Part shown: piece by piece, positions 42,325-53,540 of the stretch
Numbering within the stretch: position 1 is the first letter of the stretch
Layout: each line of letters begins with the position of its first letter
Source: Phytopythium helicoides
Lineage: Eukaryota > Oomycota > Peronosporomycetes > Pythiales > Pythiaceae
Reading direction: 5' to 3'
NCBI GenBank assembly: GCA_024867545.1
Contig: JANFNE010000013.1
Span: forward strand, 682,001 to 746,000
Length of the DNA: 64,000 nucleotides
Position numbers and translations under genes: made by a program
The notes under the pieces: generated by a model
What the model was told of the DNA's origin: nothing
What the model saw: the letters and a program-made list of their open reading frames with translations, nothing else
Database searches by the model: none

Positions 42325-44563
42325 TTACCGACGAAAGTGTCGGATATATACCTTGCGCTGAGCACACGGGGCTGCGAAATCGAAAATAATCTGCAAAATA
42401 TGTCTATCTAGCATCGGCAGATCACTTCCATCTTCGCGTTGCATGTCGTTCTTCGCTCTTTTTGAGTCAATCTGGTAGTTGGTATTAGCTTGCCGACTCA
42501 AGACGCTAATGAACCCGATGCGGCATGCGTGCGATAGAGGTTTGAGCATTCGCTGTACAGGCTGGTTGTGGAATCGCTTCAGGATCTTCATGATCTCTCC
42601 ATACTTTGACTGCGGTACCATAGCATCGAGGTACTCAAGTGTGGTATTATGCTCCAGCATGTCCGCAATTGCTGCGACAGCTCGATCCTGGATAGACATA
42701 GCTCGATCCATAAACGAAAATGACCAAGAGAGTACATGCCGATTAAGAGGAGAACTTGGATCACCAAGCTCCATCGCAATGGAGGCGATGTCGTCAAAGT
42801 TGCACATGAGCTCACTGATGCGCAAGTCGTTTTCTCGGTAGACGCGAATGAACTCCAAGCTGTTGATCTTGATATTTTGGATTATCAGCGTGTCGAGGTT
42901 GGGGCACCACTTCAAGATATTTTCAAGGGGTAAGTAGTCGTCAAATCGAATGATGCTCATCATTAGATAGGAGAGAGGTTGGCCAATCATTTCGAATAAC
43001 CTTGGAAGTCCTTCGCAAGCTTCGGGCTCAATGCCGAGGGCTAGAGTCAAGGATGTGATTTCAGTGCGAGTGGTTTTTGGCTTGAAAGATCTACCGAAGC
43101 ATTAAGTACAGAGTTTCGAAGAGTTGTGCACACTCCATAGCCTGGGATGACCGTAACGATGTCTTCACTCTCACTGTTATCTCGCAAAATCAGCGCGTTG
43201 TGAACATCATGGCGCAAATCGATCTCGACAAAATCACTCTGAAAAGCTTCTTGATCTGGCAACTGAATGTAGAGCGTGGAGCCCTTCCGGAGACTAGCCG
43301 ATTTGTGCTGGACTGTCATTGTGTCGCGATCCCCATCGTTGTGATCGCCAGTAACATTGTCCAAGAACTCTGCATACATTCCAAAGACATGTTCTGTTGG
43401 ATTTTCTGCCTCAAGCACTGAGCTGATTGCGTCAATGTCGTCGTTGCTGATCGCGACTCCAAAGAGCCCGAGTGCTGAAATCGTTGATGATTTGTGCTTT
43501 GAAAACAGCGAATACGCTAGCAGTTCCCACAAGAATTGTCGTTGCCCGACTTCCATACGCTCGTTGTCGATATGGAGCGATACACATCTTGTCGATGATG
43601 CACCTGCAACAGCTGAGCATAGTTGGAGAGCCTCGGACTCGCACGGACGTAGGCACGATAACACTACGTTGTCCATCACAGCGTTGTTTTTCGCTTTGGA
43701 TCTCAGCAAACATCGAAGAAGCCTGGCCATCATTTCCGTCTTGATATCCACACTAGAAGTAATTTCCTTGGGGATGCAGATATTTGCAGATATCTGGGAA
43801 ACAGATAGTCCTCCACTATTCGCCATAGCTTCAAGAACTTCGATCGTAGCCGGTGTAATAGCTTCAGTCTCAAATGCATCTACCTCAAGCGAATCCACGA
43901 CGAACGTGCACTTTGGTAGTGCTGAATCTTTTCGAGCTGACCACTTCAAAGCGGGCATTGCGCAACCTCCATGTGCTTCATACATGCCAGAGATTGCTTG
44001 CCAGGTTGCGCGTGCAGAAGCGTCTACACCGTTTACAGGGGGATTGAAATTCTGGAAGAAGCTCGGGCGGAGAACGAGTGGGATCTCGACTTTTTGTGTT
44101 GCCGGAGAATCCCACTGGATTAATTCTGTAATGCGCTCTACTGCATCCAGAAAGCACTCTTCTTTGGGGCTGCTTGTGACTGTAGTTAGATGTTCCAGCG
44201 CTACGGCAAACCACGGACGGCCCTGATAGCACTGAGACTCGTCAATCTGAAGCACAAAACGTGGCTGGAAATCTCGCTCTCAATCATATCGACCTCGTTC
44301 GTCGTGTCAAGAGCGCAGTACTCGACGAGAGCATGTTGCCACGCACTCCGATCAGCGTGGAATGCGAGCGTCAAAAGAACAAGTGCGTGACGCACTCCTG
44401 CGAGCCTGGACTCGCAGTCCCTGTCGAAATTATGGCTATAGAGGCGCACAAGGACGCCGCCACATCGCTCAATGGGGACGTGCGATTGAACCTCGCGCTC
44501 GACGCTTACTTTCCCGCACAATGGAGCGCACCATGGCCTCAGGAACCCCCATTGGTGCTCCAT
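42325..44563 (-). pseudogene. Cluster B member 3: family gene with two frameshifts
   Basis: Starts at ATG 44563 (MEHQWGFLRPWCAPLCGKV) and ends at 42325 after DRHILQIIFDFAAPCAQRKV. Frame 1 ends its similarity near 44276, where the next frame takes over with PRFVLQIDESQCYQGRP. That frame covers the middle, including WELLAYSLFSKHKSST and VIPGYGVCTT. A second change near 43100 leads into FKPKTTRTEITSLTLALGIE and the LRR-like C-terminal part (LKWCPNLDTLIIQN). All domains are present, so loss is recent. It groups with member B2 (both begin RPWCAP) rather than with cluster A. Confidence 0.75.
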
Positions 44564-44691
44564 GACCGCTGTCAAAGCAAAAAGCGATATGTGTGGTGGA
44601 GGAATTGCGATGTCTGCAAATCCCGATGCATTCACTAGAGGAAACTATGAAAGGCTAAAATAAGTATATGTAATTTCGGCACTTCAACGCG

Positions 44692-46975
44692 TTATACCAC
44701 AACGTCCACCAGTCTTGTCTCGCAGGTGGCGGCCATGGCGAACACGATGCGCAGCACGTCTTCGTTTAGCTTCAGTAAACTCGTTTTCTCATCCGCAAGT
44801 CGCTGAGATTCGCGATCGATGGTGTTGAGTATTTTTGATGATTTTGTAGGAGTAATACAGCCGAGGAATGCGAGCTTGGAAGTAGTTGGAAGACGTTCGC
44901 GAACAACTGGCAGCGGTTGACGGTTGAACGCGCGTAAACGAGTGACCAAGGCATCATGGAGAGAACGCGGGAGCCACACTCGAAGAAACTGGAGCCTTTG
45001 GTTCGATTTGAGAGCAGCAGTGAGTTGTTCGACTGCTAATTGGCTTAGTCCATGATGACCATTGACGTGGACGTGTAGGCTTAGCTCCAGCAGCGACTCG
45101 GAAATGCTGGAAACTGGGTCCTCGAGAGTGTTAGCAAACTTAACTGGCACTCGATTCGGTGATGCGGCAGTCGTAGAGTTCTAGATAGCGAAGGCTGCAA
45201 GCTGTCAAGCTCTCGAGTTGGATGCTTGAGTCCGTAACGCGGAGATGCTGGAGATGCGGGCACGAAAGTGCAATCCACGAGAGATCAGCGCCTTCATCTG
45301 TGTCACGAGCATCGTAGTGCCAACGGTGAGGACCAATGTTGCTGATCGAGAGGTACTCAAGGTGTCGGCCCACCAACTCGAGCAGACGCCGGAGAACTCC
45401 AATTTCAACGTCGTCGACAAACGACAGCGACAACGAGGAAACAGGATGACACGATGACTGCATGGAGCTTTTTCCTGGTGTATAGCCTCGTTTGTCGGAG
45501 AGTGAAGTATGTGATACAAGGCACTTGCCGAAACCAGGAACCAGAACCGAGATGTACTCGGAATTTGGCGCGTCACAATCAAGAACTTGGAGCCACGTGT
45601 GTTCTACGCCATCGTACGACACCAAGGGTGATCGATGACCTTCGATGGCTGGCTGATATTCTGGAGACTCTGTTGGTCTAGGCCAAACTCTGAAAGAGCC
45701 TCGTTTCTGCAGCCTGACGAATCGTTCTGGAGCCCTCAGTGCCGTGTTTGGTCTAGAATCTGCTGAAATCGCTCTCGGCTCGGGCTGATTGGTCCTCAGC
45801 ACAGCAGCTATCGCGTCGATGTCAGACCATGTGATATAAAGGTCGTCTAAAATCACCTTTCTAACTGACGAGCTGCTGCTTGCTCGACTGAAAAGCGCAA
45901 ACGCGAGCCACTGCCATTTCAAGCGCTGAGTAGCTGCTAATCGCTCGCGACTTTCGAACATTCCATCTAAAGTGAGGGTTGAAATGCCGCGCGCATAAGC
46001 TAATGCCGACATGGCACAGCAAAAATGGTGCATAGTGGCAGTGTCAAACATGAGCGATAGAGTCCCAATCAAGGCTTCACCTTGTGTCATAAGCTCTTGG
46101 AAGAACGTTCCAAATTGCTTCACTGGAAGTTGGACATCCGCGTTCAGTGATACCGACCAGTTGGTATAGAGAACACTACGCTTGGAATTCAACAGCATTC
46201 TTGATAAATCTGACGTGATTGGGACTGCTCCAGCGTACAACGATTGTGAAGCCACTATAAATTTTGAGGCGAATCGTGTCATCTGCACTGTGCAGGTCCT
46301 TTGTGAAAGCTCGTCGATTACTTGATATGCTCGATTCAGAGCCAAAACCGTGGCGGTATCTGAGATAGAGCTTGTTGGGAAGAACTCGAAATGAACCGGA
46401 ACAGGGTTGGGATGGAATTCGTCTTCTGTCACCGGCGCCAACTTACTTTTCATCCCTGAGCGTTTCATAAGAATCCGGCTCCGTACGGTTTGGTAGCCTG
46501 GAGAAGGCTCACAACGCTCAGCGGTGACGAAGAACTGAGTGAATGCGTCCACGAGACTGGCAAGATTGGCATCGCGTTCGTCAAGACGAATTCGAAGTTC
46601 AGGCATCGCGAAGAGCTCATCAAGCACTCCCAAGCCTCCCTCTGTAGGATCGGCGATGACGCACTCGCCTAGCAACCGCTTCCACACAGTATTGTCGACA
46701 ACCGAAGTCAAGTACAGCAGGTCAAATGCTTCTCGCAGCTCCAAGACACCCGTAGCGCCTAGGTGTTCCCACTGCCGGGCTGGGTCAACGCGCCGTGATT
46801 CAGCATCGTCGCGAGTAAAAAGGCTGACATGAAGCTCCCAGTGTTTGGCGCTTGATGGCGTTCGTTTGAGGTACTGCAAACCCCATTCAAGCTGCAAGTG
46901 TCCGCGAAGCTTTTCACACCACGGCAACAAGAAGTCCCACTCGTCAATTGTATGCGCTGTAGTGGCCTGGTCCAT
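44692..46975 (-). pseudogene. Cluster B member 4: diverged family gene with one frameshift
   Basis: ATG 46975 gives 611 codons to a stop at 45140. The C-terminal 150 residues lie in another frame ending at 44692; the switch is near 45155-45170, after LRYLELYDCRITES. This is a diverged copy: the N-terminal motif is WDFLLPWCEKLRGHLQL, the core is VLVPGFGKCLV with Lys in place of Val, and the tail is NEDVLRIVFAMAATCETRLV. A 1-base indel is enough to join the frames, so it could be a live gene with an assembly error or a recent pseudogene. Confidence 0.7.
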
Positions 46976-47481
46976 TCTCGCTCTTCTCAGTCTTCAGGAA
47001 GGTGTCGGAAAGTGAGGATTCCTCCCAAGAGAGGCATCGAGCCCATGGTATCTCTGCTCCGACGGCGCTAGCTTTGGCGTCGACCTGTGAGTTTGGTCAA
47101 TGAGATTGAGTCTTGTCCGACGACGGGCATTAGCACCTTTTTTGCCTGTGCTACAGTGCTTGTGACAGCATCTTGCTTCGACAGGTATCTTGGTAGGCTG
47201 AAGGAGTGGGGGAGTAAGTCGCGCTGACTTACAATGAGTGTTGTCGCTCGCAGCGCTAGGAGTTGCAATGGTCTCCTTGTTCGCCAAACCAAGTTTGGAG
47301 TCACTACACTGCAACGCGCTACAACAACAGATCGGACAAAGGTATTTGTATAAAACCGTGTATCCCTCAAATTTGGCAAGAGCCGTTTGTGGTATAATGC
47401 TCATCAGCAGCGAGGACTTCTAAGTGGTATCCGTTGATATCGATGCGTGTGACGCCCAAGGATGTGTTCTTATTGTAAAAA
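46976..47481. other. Intergenic
   Basis: Upstream of cluster B member 4. No gene recognised. Confidence 0.4.
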
Positions 47482-47802
47482 TCACGCGCACTGTCCACAG
47501 CCACCCAAGAATGGTATCATGAACAGGAGGGAGATCGGCTCCAAACTACTAGCTAGAACTACCGGCGTGAGCGGGCAAGAGACGACCAGCAGGGCGAACA
47601 CGACCAGACTCAGTATGATCACTAGTCGCATCTCCGAGCAAATTGCGAAAGAGAGGGTGATATCCGCTTCGCCGGGGATGAGGATGACAATGGGTTTACT
47701 GTGGTTTTCTTTATCATTGGTAGTGTATTCGGGCTCGATGTCGAAGAGGCTAGGAGACCAAAAAAAAAAAAAAAAAAAAGAGGGCAGCAATGCCGACACC
47801 AA
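47482..47802 (-). pseudogene. Relic of the small four-helix membrane protein family (copy 4)
   Basis: The minus frame holds two hydrophobic segments (VIILSLVVFALLVV and ISLLFMIPFLGGCGQC) in the position of helices 3 and 4 of the intact copy at 51819, where the last reads LFVLILPILACVGCW. The upstream half is interrupted by a poly(T/A) run and a frame change, and the stop comes right after GCGQCA, where the intact protein continues. Similarity is weak, so this is a tentative assignment. Confidence 0.35.
47760..47779 (+). repeat. Run of 20 A
   Basis: Homopolymer inside the copy-4 relic. It could mark a retrotransposed tail on the plus strand or simply be a slippage site. Confidence 0.9.
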
Positions 47803-48077
47803 AACCTGTAAAGAAATTCAAAACATCTACGCGCACCCTGATGTATTTTGGGGAAATTGTTGGAAGCATTGCGATGTACAGCTGACTGCTCGACGAGGTG
47901 GATCGATGAATCGTTGGTCAATGTTGAGGCTATTCGACTATGCATCCGGAAATCCGACGTGTGGCACCACAGTGGCATCAAGCATGGCAGTTCCACTGTT
48001 TGCCACAGCATTCAGGCGGCGCACACAGAAACAGGTGTCATGACCATGATCCAGGTCGACAAACCTCACCATCGTGT

Positions 48078-48637
48078 TCAATCGCTTATCAAGCGAGTAA
48101 CTGCTGTAGAGTCATTCCTGCTACGAGTTACCAACGACTTACTCGGCTCCGTCTTGATCGAAACCACAACCGAGGAGCTGTTCTCTTCGCTGTAGCATGC
48201 CTCGCACTCGCCGGCTTCCTTCAGAGACGCGGCATTGTCCCGAGCGAGTACTACAAGCAACAGCACGCACAAACAGCAGCCAGCCAGGAATGGCATCGCG
48301 AAAAGGAAATCGCCGTCGAGCGTGAAGCCGCGAATCACTGCAAACGCCACGAACATGCCGGCCAGAATCGCGAAGACGCCAAGGATTAACGAGTACTACG
48401 CCAGTGCGATCACTCCAGATTGTGAACGCGAACACTGCCTCTGCAATCGCACATACTGCGCTGAAGACAATCACAATGATCCTCCGAGCAAGGTGGTTGC
48501 CAGGCTTGCAGATATCGATGCAAAAGTCAGGGGACGGATGTGGCGTTCCCCAACACGGCGACGAAGGTTGCTGCTACCGCGACGACTCCATTCAGCAAAC
48601 AAAGCAAGAGCTTGATGCAGATGCAGAACGACTGCAT
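48078..48637 (-). pseudogene. Small four-helix membrane protein family, broken copy 3
   Basis: From ATG 48637 (CIKLLLCLLNGVVAVAATFV) the frame soon stops. Further hydrophobic segments lie in other frames: IVIVFSAVCAIAEAVFAFTI near 48450, then SLILGVFAILAGMFVAFAVI and FAMPFLAGCCLCVLLLVVLA, ending ASLKEAGECEACYSEENSSS. In order and spacing they match helices 1 to 4 and the Ala/Glu-rich tail of the copy at 51819. At least two frame changes and stops make it a pseudogene, unless undetected introns exist. Confidence 0.45.
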
Positions 48638-48853
48638 TGCAATAGCTGGATTGGAATCACACGGAATGTTGCAAGTTGCAGAATGCCAGGACCTACGATA
48701 CATCACGACAAAGACAGGTGTAGTTCTGAATCACGAAGTTCAACTGATGACCAAAGAAAAGAAATATTTCTTGGGGCATTCGATATTTTTTGTGAGGAGC
48801 AGCACGAACACTATCGCTTGCACGACCGATTCACTAGTCGAAAAATCTGCCCT

Positions 48854-51046
48854 TCAGAAAGGCGAGACGGAGAACGTCTCAATGAAGACGCGACGAGGAA
48901 TGTGGTAGCCAGCAAAGTCGAAAATGGTCTGCAATACAACGCGCTCGAGAGAAAAGCGAGTCAACGGCGAAGTTCCGGATAGAGCAGGTTTCATCTGCTT
49001 GTTCTTCATAGATCGAGGAGGCTCGAAGACGCTCAAGAATGCAAGGCGACATTCTAACGGGAAGGGCTTGCTCACAGGTTGTCCATCGAACCGCTTGATT
49101 AGAGTCATGACAAGCTTATAGGCGTTCTCAGGGACCTCAAGGTGTACCCACTCGAGCTTCTTGTTTTCAGCGAGCATGTGGGCAATGAACCGAAGATGTG
49201 CGGTCAGGTTGTCACTCCACTGCGGGTGGAATCGGTACGCGAGTTTCTTCACATGCTGTGCAATTCGAGTTGTGTTGTCTGCGAGGTCACGAGCGACCAT
49301 TGCAATGTTGTTGAACGAGCACTCCAACTCTTCAATCTTCAGGTTGTGCTCGCGGTAAGCGCGAAGAAACGATTCCGAATCATACTCAGCGTTATTCACC
49401 ACAAGGGCCTTCAGATTTGGGCACCATGCCAGCGCATTGTAGATATCTGCCTCTTGAAGCCCCATTGTGAGCCACAAATGAGTCAGGGGGCCTCCAACAA
49501 GCTCCAAAAAGCGAGGCACTCCGCTGGCAGATCCTGGTTCAATGCCGGTATTGAACGCGAGACGCATGTTCGTCAATGGACCCGCCGGCTCCATGTGCTT
49601 ATCGTCGCCGGCTGGAATCAAATGGCCCCATGCGACTTTGCAGACACCATAACCTGGAATAAGTACTCGGGTCCAGCCATCTTCATCTTCTACCTCGATC
49701 ACTTTGACGCCGTTCACATCCGTTTGAAGCTCCCACTTTGTAGATGCCTCAGGAATACTGTCAAAGGGATGCATCGGGTGCAGTTTGACCTGCGCTCCAC
49801 GCTTTAAAATAAATCGACCTGGCATTGACCCGCCTCCACTGATGGCACCACGACGAGCTCCATTTACAGAGTTGCGTCCAAATAGCACGTTTGTTGGATC
49901 ATCCATCGCAAGCACTTCGGCAATAGCCTCTGCGTGTTCTTCTGTGAGCTCGATTTCGCACAGGTTGATTCCCTTGGCACACGTTCGCGCGCGTGCATCT
50001 TCCGTGAACAATGAGTACGCGAGGCGCTGCCATAGCCATCGCTTCGCCTCGGGATTCCCAGGGAATTGGCTTAGCCACAATGAGACGGTCTCGGCTGCCC
50101 GGGCTTCCGGGATCGCAGTCGCGTATCGTGCCACCTCGAACGCGTTCGTCTCGTTGAAGTGGAGCTTGATATCCAGCACACGCGCCAGCTTTTCCTTGGG
50201 GCATCCACTCGCGCACAGCACTTGCTCGATCATTTGCCCGACAGTCTGAGCATTTCGCCCTAGGTCGTCGTATGTGCTGCGCGGCAGCAAAGCATACTCG
50301 TTGATCAGCATGCCGTCGCCTTCTGTGACAATTTCCGCTGCAGACCTGGTCAGAGCCGGCGAGAGCTTGGCGTCTCGCAGCTCATACCCCAGCGAGCCAA
50401 TGATGAACGCGCAGTTTAGAGCTGGAGTTGTGTCAGCGCTCGTTGCAGCAGTAGTCCGGATAGGCACGCGCCATCCATTGCCCTTGAGCCCATTGAGCTG
50501 TTTCTTGAGCTGCTTGTGGAACGTTGACAGCTTCTTCGGTTGTCCGTCGATAAGCAGCGCGAGCTCGACGTCCAAATGCTCCTCCTTCTCCACCGGCTCT
50601 GCTCTGAAGCCCAAAATCTTCTTCACCGCTTTCTCAAAGCTTGCACTACAGGGCTCGTCGCACTTGGAGAACATTTTCTCGAACAACTTGAGCACCCAAG
50701 CCTCTTCGTCTTCCATCTCCATGAGGAGCACCACAAAGCGCGGCGACCGCAACGCGTCCCAGTCAGCGCTCGGAGTCATACCGCAGTAGGCGACCATAAC
50801 ATAGCGGAATGCGCGGTGGTCCTCGCGCGCCAGCAGCGCCAGCAGCACCAGCGCCTCGCGCACGAGGTGGATGTGCGCCTCGCTCGCATCCTGCGGCCGC
50901 CGGTGGACGGCCACGCTGACTCCCATGGTGCGAGACGTGGGCACGCGCGTGAGCTTGGGCACCACGGGCGTCATGCGGCCGTCCAGCGCCTCACACCAGC
51001 GCTGCAGGAACGACCAGCGCGCGTCCATGGCCGTCGCGGAGCTCAT
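48854..51046 (-). CDS. Cluster B member 5: intact W-x-FL/LRR-like family protein
   Basis: Single exon, 730 residues from ATG 51046; the frame reaches back to GTG 51052, and an ATG at 51028 directly before DARWSFLQRW is an alternative. Landmarks: ARWSFLQRWCEALDGRM; ALVLLALLAREDHRAFRYVM; WLWQRLAYSLFTEDARARTC; the core VLIPGYGVCKVAWGHLIPAG; LAWCPNLKALVVNN; and LERVVLQTIFDFAGYHIPRR near the end. It is the only undamaged member of cluster B and is Lys/Glu-richer than the cluster A copies. The aligned blocks FELLGNxL-type (FLELVGGPLTHLWL) and LEWVHLEVPENAYKLV define the LRR-like half. Function unknown. Confidence 0.82.
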   Translation of the reverse strand: MSSATAMDARWSFLQRWCEALDGRMTPVVPKLTRVPTSRTMGVSVAVHRRPQDASEAHIHLVREALVLLALLAREDHRAFRYVMVAYCGMTPSADWDALRSPRFVVLLMEMEDEEAWVLKLFEKMFSKCDEPCSASFEKAVKKILGFRAEPVEKEEHLDVELALLIDGQPKKLSTFHKQLKKQLNGLKGNGWRVPIRTTAATSADTTPALNCAFIIGSLGYELRDAKLSPALTRSAAEIVTEGDGMLINEYALLPRSTYDDLGRNAQTVGQMIEQVLCASGCPKEKLARVLDIKLHFNETNAFEVARYATAIPEARAAETVSLWLSQFPGNPEAKRWLWQRLAYSLFTEDARARTCAKGINLCEIELTEEHAEAIAEVLAMDDPTNVLFGRNSVNGARRGAISGGGSMPGRFILKRGAQVKLHPMHPFDSIPEASTKWELQTDVNGVKVIEVEDEDGWTRVLIPGYGVCKVAWGHLIPAGDDKHMEPAGPLTNMRLAFNTGIEPGSASGVPRFLELVGGPLTHLWLTMGLQEADIYNALAWCPNLKALVVNNAEYDSESFLRAYREHNLKIEELECSFNNIAMVARDLADNTTRIAQHVKKLAYRFHPQWSDNLTAHLRFIAHMLAENKKLEWVHLEVPENAYKLVMTLIKRFDGQPVSKPFPLECRLAFLSVFEPPRSMKNKQMKPALSGTSPLTRFSLERVVLQTIFDFAGYHIPRRVFIETFSVSPF

Positions 51047-51818
51047 GGCCACAGGATCCGATTGTAAATGGGATGATTGGCCACTATTGCGGATAAGACC
51101 GACTGGATGGCTACACTTGGCCCTGACTCACAGATTGATGCATTTAGCAGGGAAGTCCCTGCTGGATGCTCGCTGGTTGACAGGGAGCTCTTCGTTTACA
51201 GTCCACTTTCGCACGTCCAGCAGCAAAGACTGCTGTAACTTGATTGGCATGCTCCAACCACAAAATCCGGCGTGCGGATCGCGTTCAACACGCCGAATGT
51301 CTGTATGGGCGATTTGGATACTGGCGATGACCGGCTGCTGATCCACTGGATTCTGTGCATTGAGCTCGTTGTGGCGGGCCAAACTTCGTGAGATGATGAC
51401 CAAGACTACGACGAAGAGAAGCGGTTGATATTTGTTTCATGTAAGCCGCAGGTTGCCACGAGAGATACAAGCACCACTCTACGCTGAAGGCTGTCAAGAT
51501 GGTGCAGTCCCTAGTGTAGCCACCTCCTTTGAGAAGTCTTCGGACTCATTATCGCAGTTGATTATCACTTTTGTGCCCATTTCAGGAAGGCGATGAATTT
51601 TTGTAGTAAGCAGTGGCACTTTGCTGTTCAAACCATCATCTCTTGCAACAAGCAACGCGTGATTGTTTTCTTCTTATGATGGTAAGCAGTGGCACATCAT
51701 TGCGATGGAGATTCACTTGTACTATGCATGCACCAGGGAATCATCTCATCACGACTAGAAGTGAGGTGGGGCTGGCTGCAATGCCACGGCTCAGTTCTTA
51801 AAGAACGCGGTCAACGCC
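51047..51818. other. Intergenic with a membrane-protein-like relic
   Basis: Minus 51128-51430 is open without a start and reads LLFVVVLVIISRSLARHNEL, then a polar tail ending RDFPAKCINL. It looks like one membrane helix plus a cytosolic tail, possibly the last exon of a lost gene. No other feature seen. Confidence 0.35.
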
Positions 51819-52274
51819 ATGCCGAGGGGCGAGTTGAGTCGCGGATTAGTCGGCTTATTGGACGGCGTGGGAGGTTTCATATGCGCAGGTACTTCTATCG
51901 GAATGGTCGGTGCGGACGCCAACATGGAAGGCGACGGCTTCAGTGCAGTCATCATCCCAGCTGTCATCGCTGGAATTTCCGGTTTTGTCTTTGCAGCGGT
52001 GTTGCTCTGCAAACGAGATTTGGGAAGGTGGCCGCTATGGAACATCGCATACCTCCTCGCACTCGATCTGGCTGCGGGTCTCTTCTTCTACTACAGTGAA
52101 GCATCCAACTACTGGTTATTTGTGCTCATACTTCCAATTCTTGCATGCGTGGGGTGCTGGAGACTCCTTGTGGACGAGAAGCGTCGAGAGCAAGAAGCCG
52201 CCTCAAGAGAAGCGCTCCAAGCCGCTCAAATCGACGAAGCCCCAACTTCAGTCACAGTCTACAGCAACTGCTAA
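51819..52274 (+). CDS. Small four-helix membrane protein, intact copy 1
   Basis: Single exon, 151 residues. Four hydrophobic segments: LVGLLDGVGGFICAGTSIGM, FSAVIIPAVIAGISGFVFAA, WNIAYLLALDLAAGLFFYY and WLFVLILPILACVGCWRLLV. A charged helical tail with KRREQEAASREALQAAQIDE follows. Copy 2 at 52634 shares DxNMEG, CKR, WNIAYL, GCxxCWRL, KRRE and ALQxAxIDEA, so these are the conserved positions. The fold resembles tetraspan or MARVEL-like proteins in length and layout, but no signature is present. Location in some cell membrane is a safe inference; function is not known. It is divergent in strand from its three relatives. Confidence 0.65.
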   Translation: MPRGELSRGLVGLLDGVGGFICAGTSIGMVGADANMEGDGFSAVIIPAVIAGISGFVFAAVLLCKRDLGRWPLWNIAYLLALDLAAGLFFYYSEASNYWLFVLILPILACVGCWRLLVDEKRREQEAASREALQAAQIDEAPTSVTVYSNC

Positions 52275-52633
52275 CAGGACAGCGTGCTGGATCGACTTTC
52301 CTCCCAGTATGAGCTGCATACAGCAATCTCGGTCATGCGAGATGAGTCACGGTGGAAATATACTCGACTTGCTGCCTCGACCCGGATGGCGAGAGCATTG
52401 AAAGTTCATTGAACTGATGCAGCTCGCAGCTCGGACGTCTACATTGACTCATGTCCTAGTGCAGTCTACAACGGCGTTCGGCAGCGATACTTACCAGGGC
52501 ACAATGGTAGAGGATTATATGCGCGTCATCTCGAACATTCAATCGTAGAGTGCATGTAACTTAGTAGAAATGGAGCCAACCATGATGAGCAGTCGAACGC
52601 CCCGCAGTTAGAACCTTCCAGTTGTTGGGAACG
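52275..52633. other. Intergenic between convergent copies 1 and 2
   Basis: Short spacer between two members of the same family facing each other. No gene seen. Confidence 0.4.
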
Positions 52634-53111
52634 CTATTGGCTCATAGGCACACTGTTGTTGTAGACTGCGTCTGGCGCCGAGGCCTCATCGATGCGAGCG
52701 TCCTGGAGTGCGTTCATCGATGTGGTTTCCACCTCTCGACGTTTCTGCAGCGCGATGAGTCTCCAGCACACCGCACACCCAACGACCGGCAGGATGAACA
52801 AGGGGAGCCCGAACTTGAGCACCTCAAGGCTGAAACCGAGAAGTGCAACCAGAGGTAGTTCGACCAATATCAAGTACGCGATGTTCCACGCCAGCCATGC
52901 CCGCGAAGCTCGCTTGCAGCCCACCACCAGAGCAAAAATGACGCCGAGAACCGCAAAGATCCCAAAGTGCGAGTACTAGTAGGATCATTCCGCCACTGAA
53001 AAAGTGTCCTTCCATGTTGCCGTCCACAACAAACAGGAGAACCACGGCAGTCGCTACCACTGCTGCTCCCGCGAGGTCGAAGGCCGCAACCACAACTCGA
53101 CGTTGCTCCAT
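52634..53111 (-). pseudogene. Small four-helix membrane protein, copy 2 with one frameshift
   Basis: ATG 53111 opens with EQRRVVVAAFDLAGAAVVAT and GGMILLVLALWD. Then the frame must change near 52970 to continue with FAVLGVIFALVVGCKRASRA, WNIAYLILVELPLVALLGFS, PLFILPVVGCAVCWRLIALQ and the KRREVE...ALQDARIDEA tail, stopping at 52634. With one extra base removed the protein would be about 158 residues and would align along its whole length with copy 1, including the stretch DGNMEGHFFSGG. So it is a full copy disabled, or mis-sequenced, by one indel. Confidence 0.65.
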
Positions 53112-53540
53112 TGTTTCCCGTCAAAGTACTTTTGAGAATTAAACATTTGGCGAGACGACAAAGTAGATCCCAAGATCCAGCAACCTCTTCCACATAGGCC
53201 TTCCACTGCTTACCACCGCCGTGGCATCAATCCGCGATCCCTGACATGGACACAAAGCCAAGTGTTGATGTTGATGCCGGCCACGTACGCCGACCCGCAA
53301 CGATGACGCACTCTCACTCGGGCGTCTGCATCGTGTCGCACGAGGATACAGGCCGGGTCCGGTCGTCAATCGCCCGCGTTCCTCCCCCAACCCGACCCGC
53401 CTCCACCCTCCTCCATACAACTCCCTACATAAACCTGATCCAACCCGGGTCTTCAACCCGCACGTCCCCACTTCAACAAAACCCGGCCCGTCCCCGACCC
53501 GTCGCCAGTCCGCCTTGAGTGCCGCAATCCCCCGCCCGCC
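53112..53540. other. Intergenic, CT/CCC-rich near 53390-53510
   Basis: Promoter side of the PH-domain gene, with many ACCCG repeats. No gene recognised. Confidence 0.4.

Noticed and set aside
1642..51046. Repeated family as Crinkler (CRN) or RXLR effectors
   Set aside because: No LFLAK or RXLR-EER motif and no signal peptide; N-termini start with the W-x-FL motif instead.
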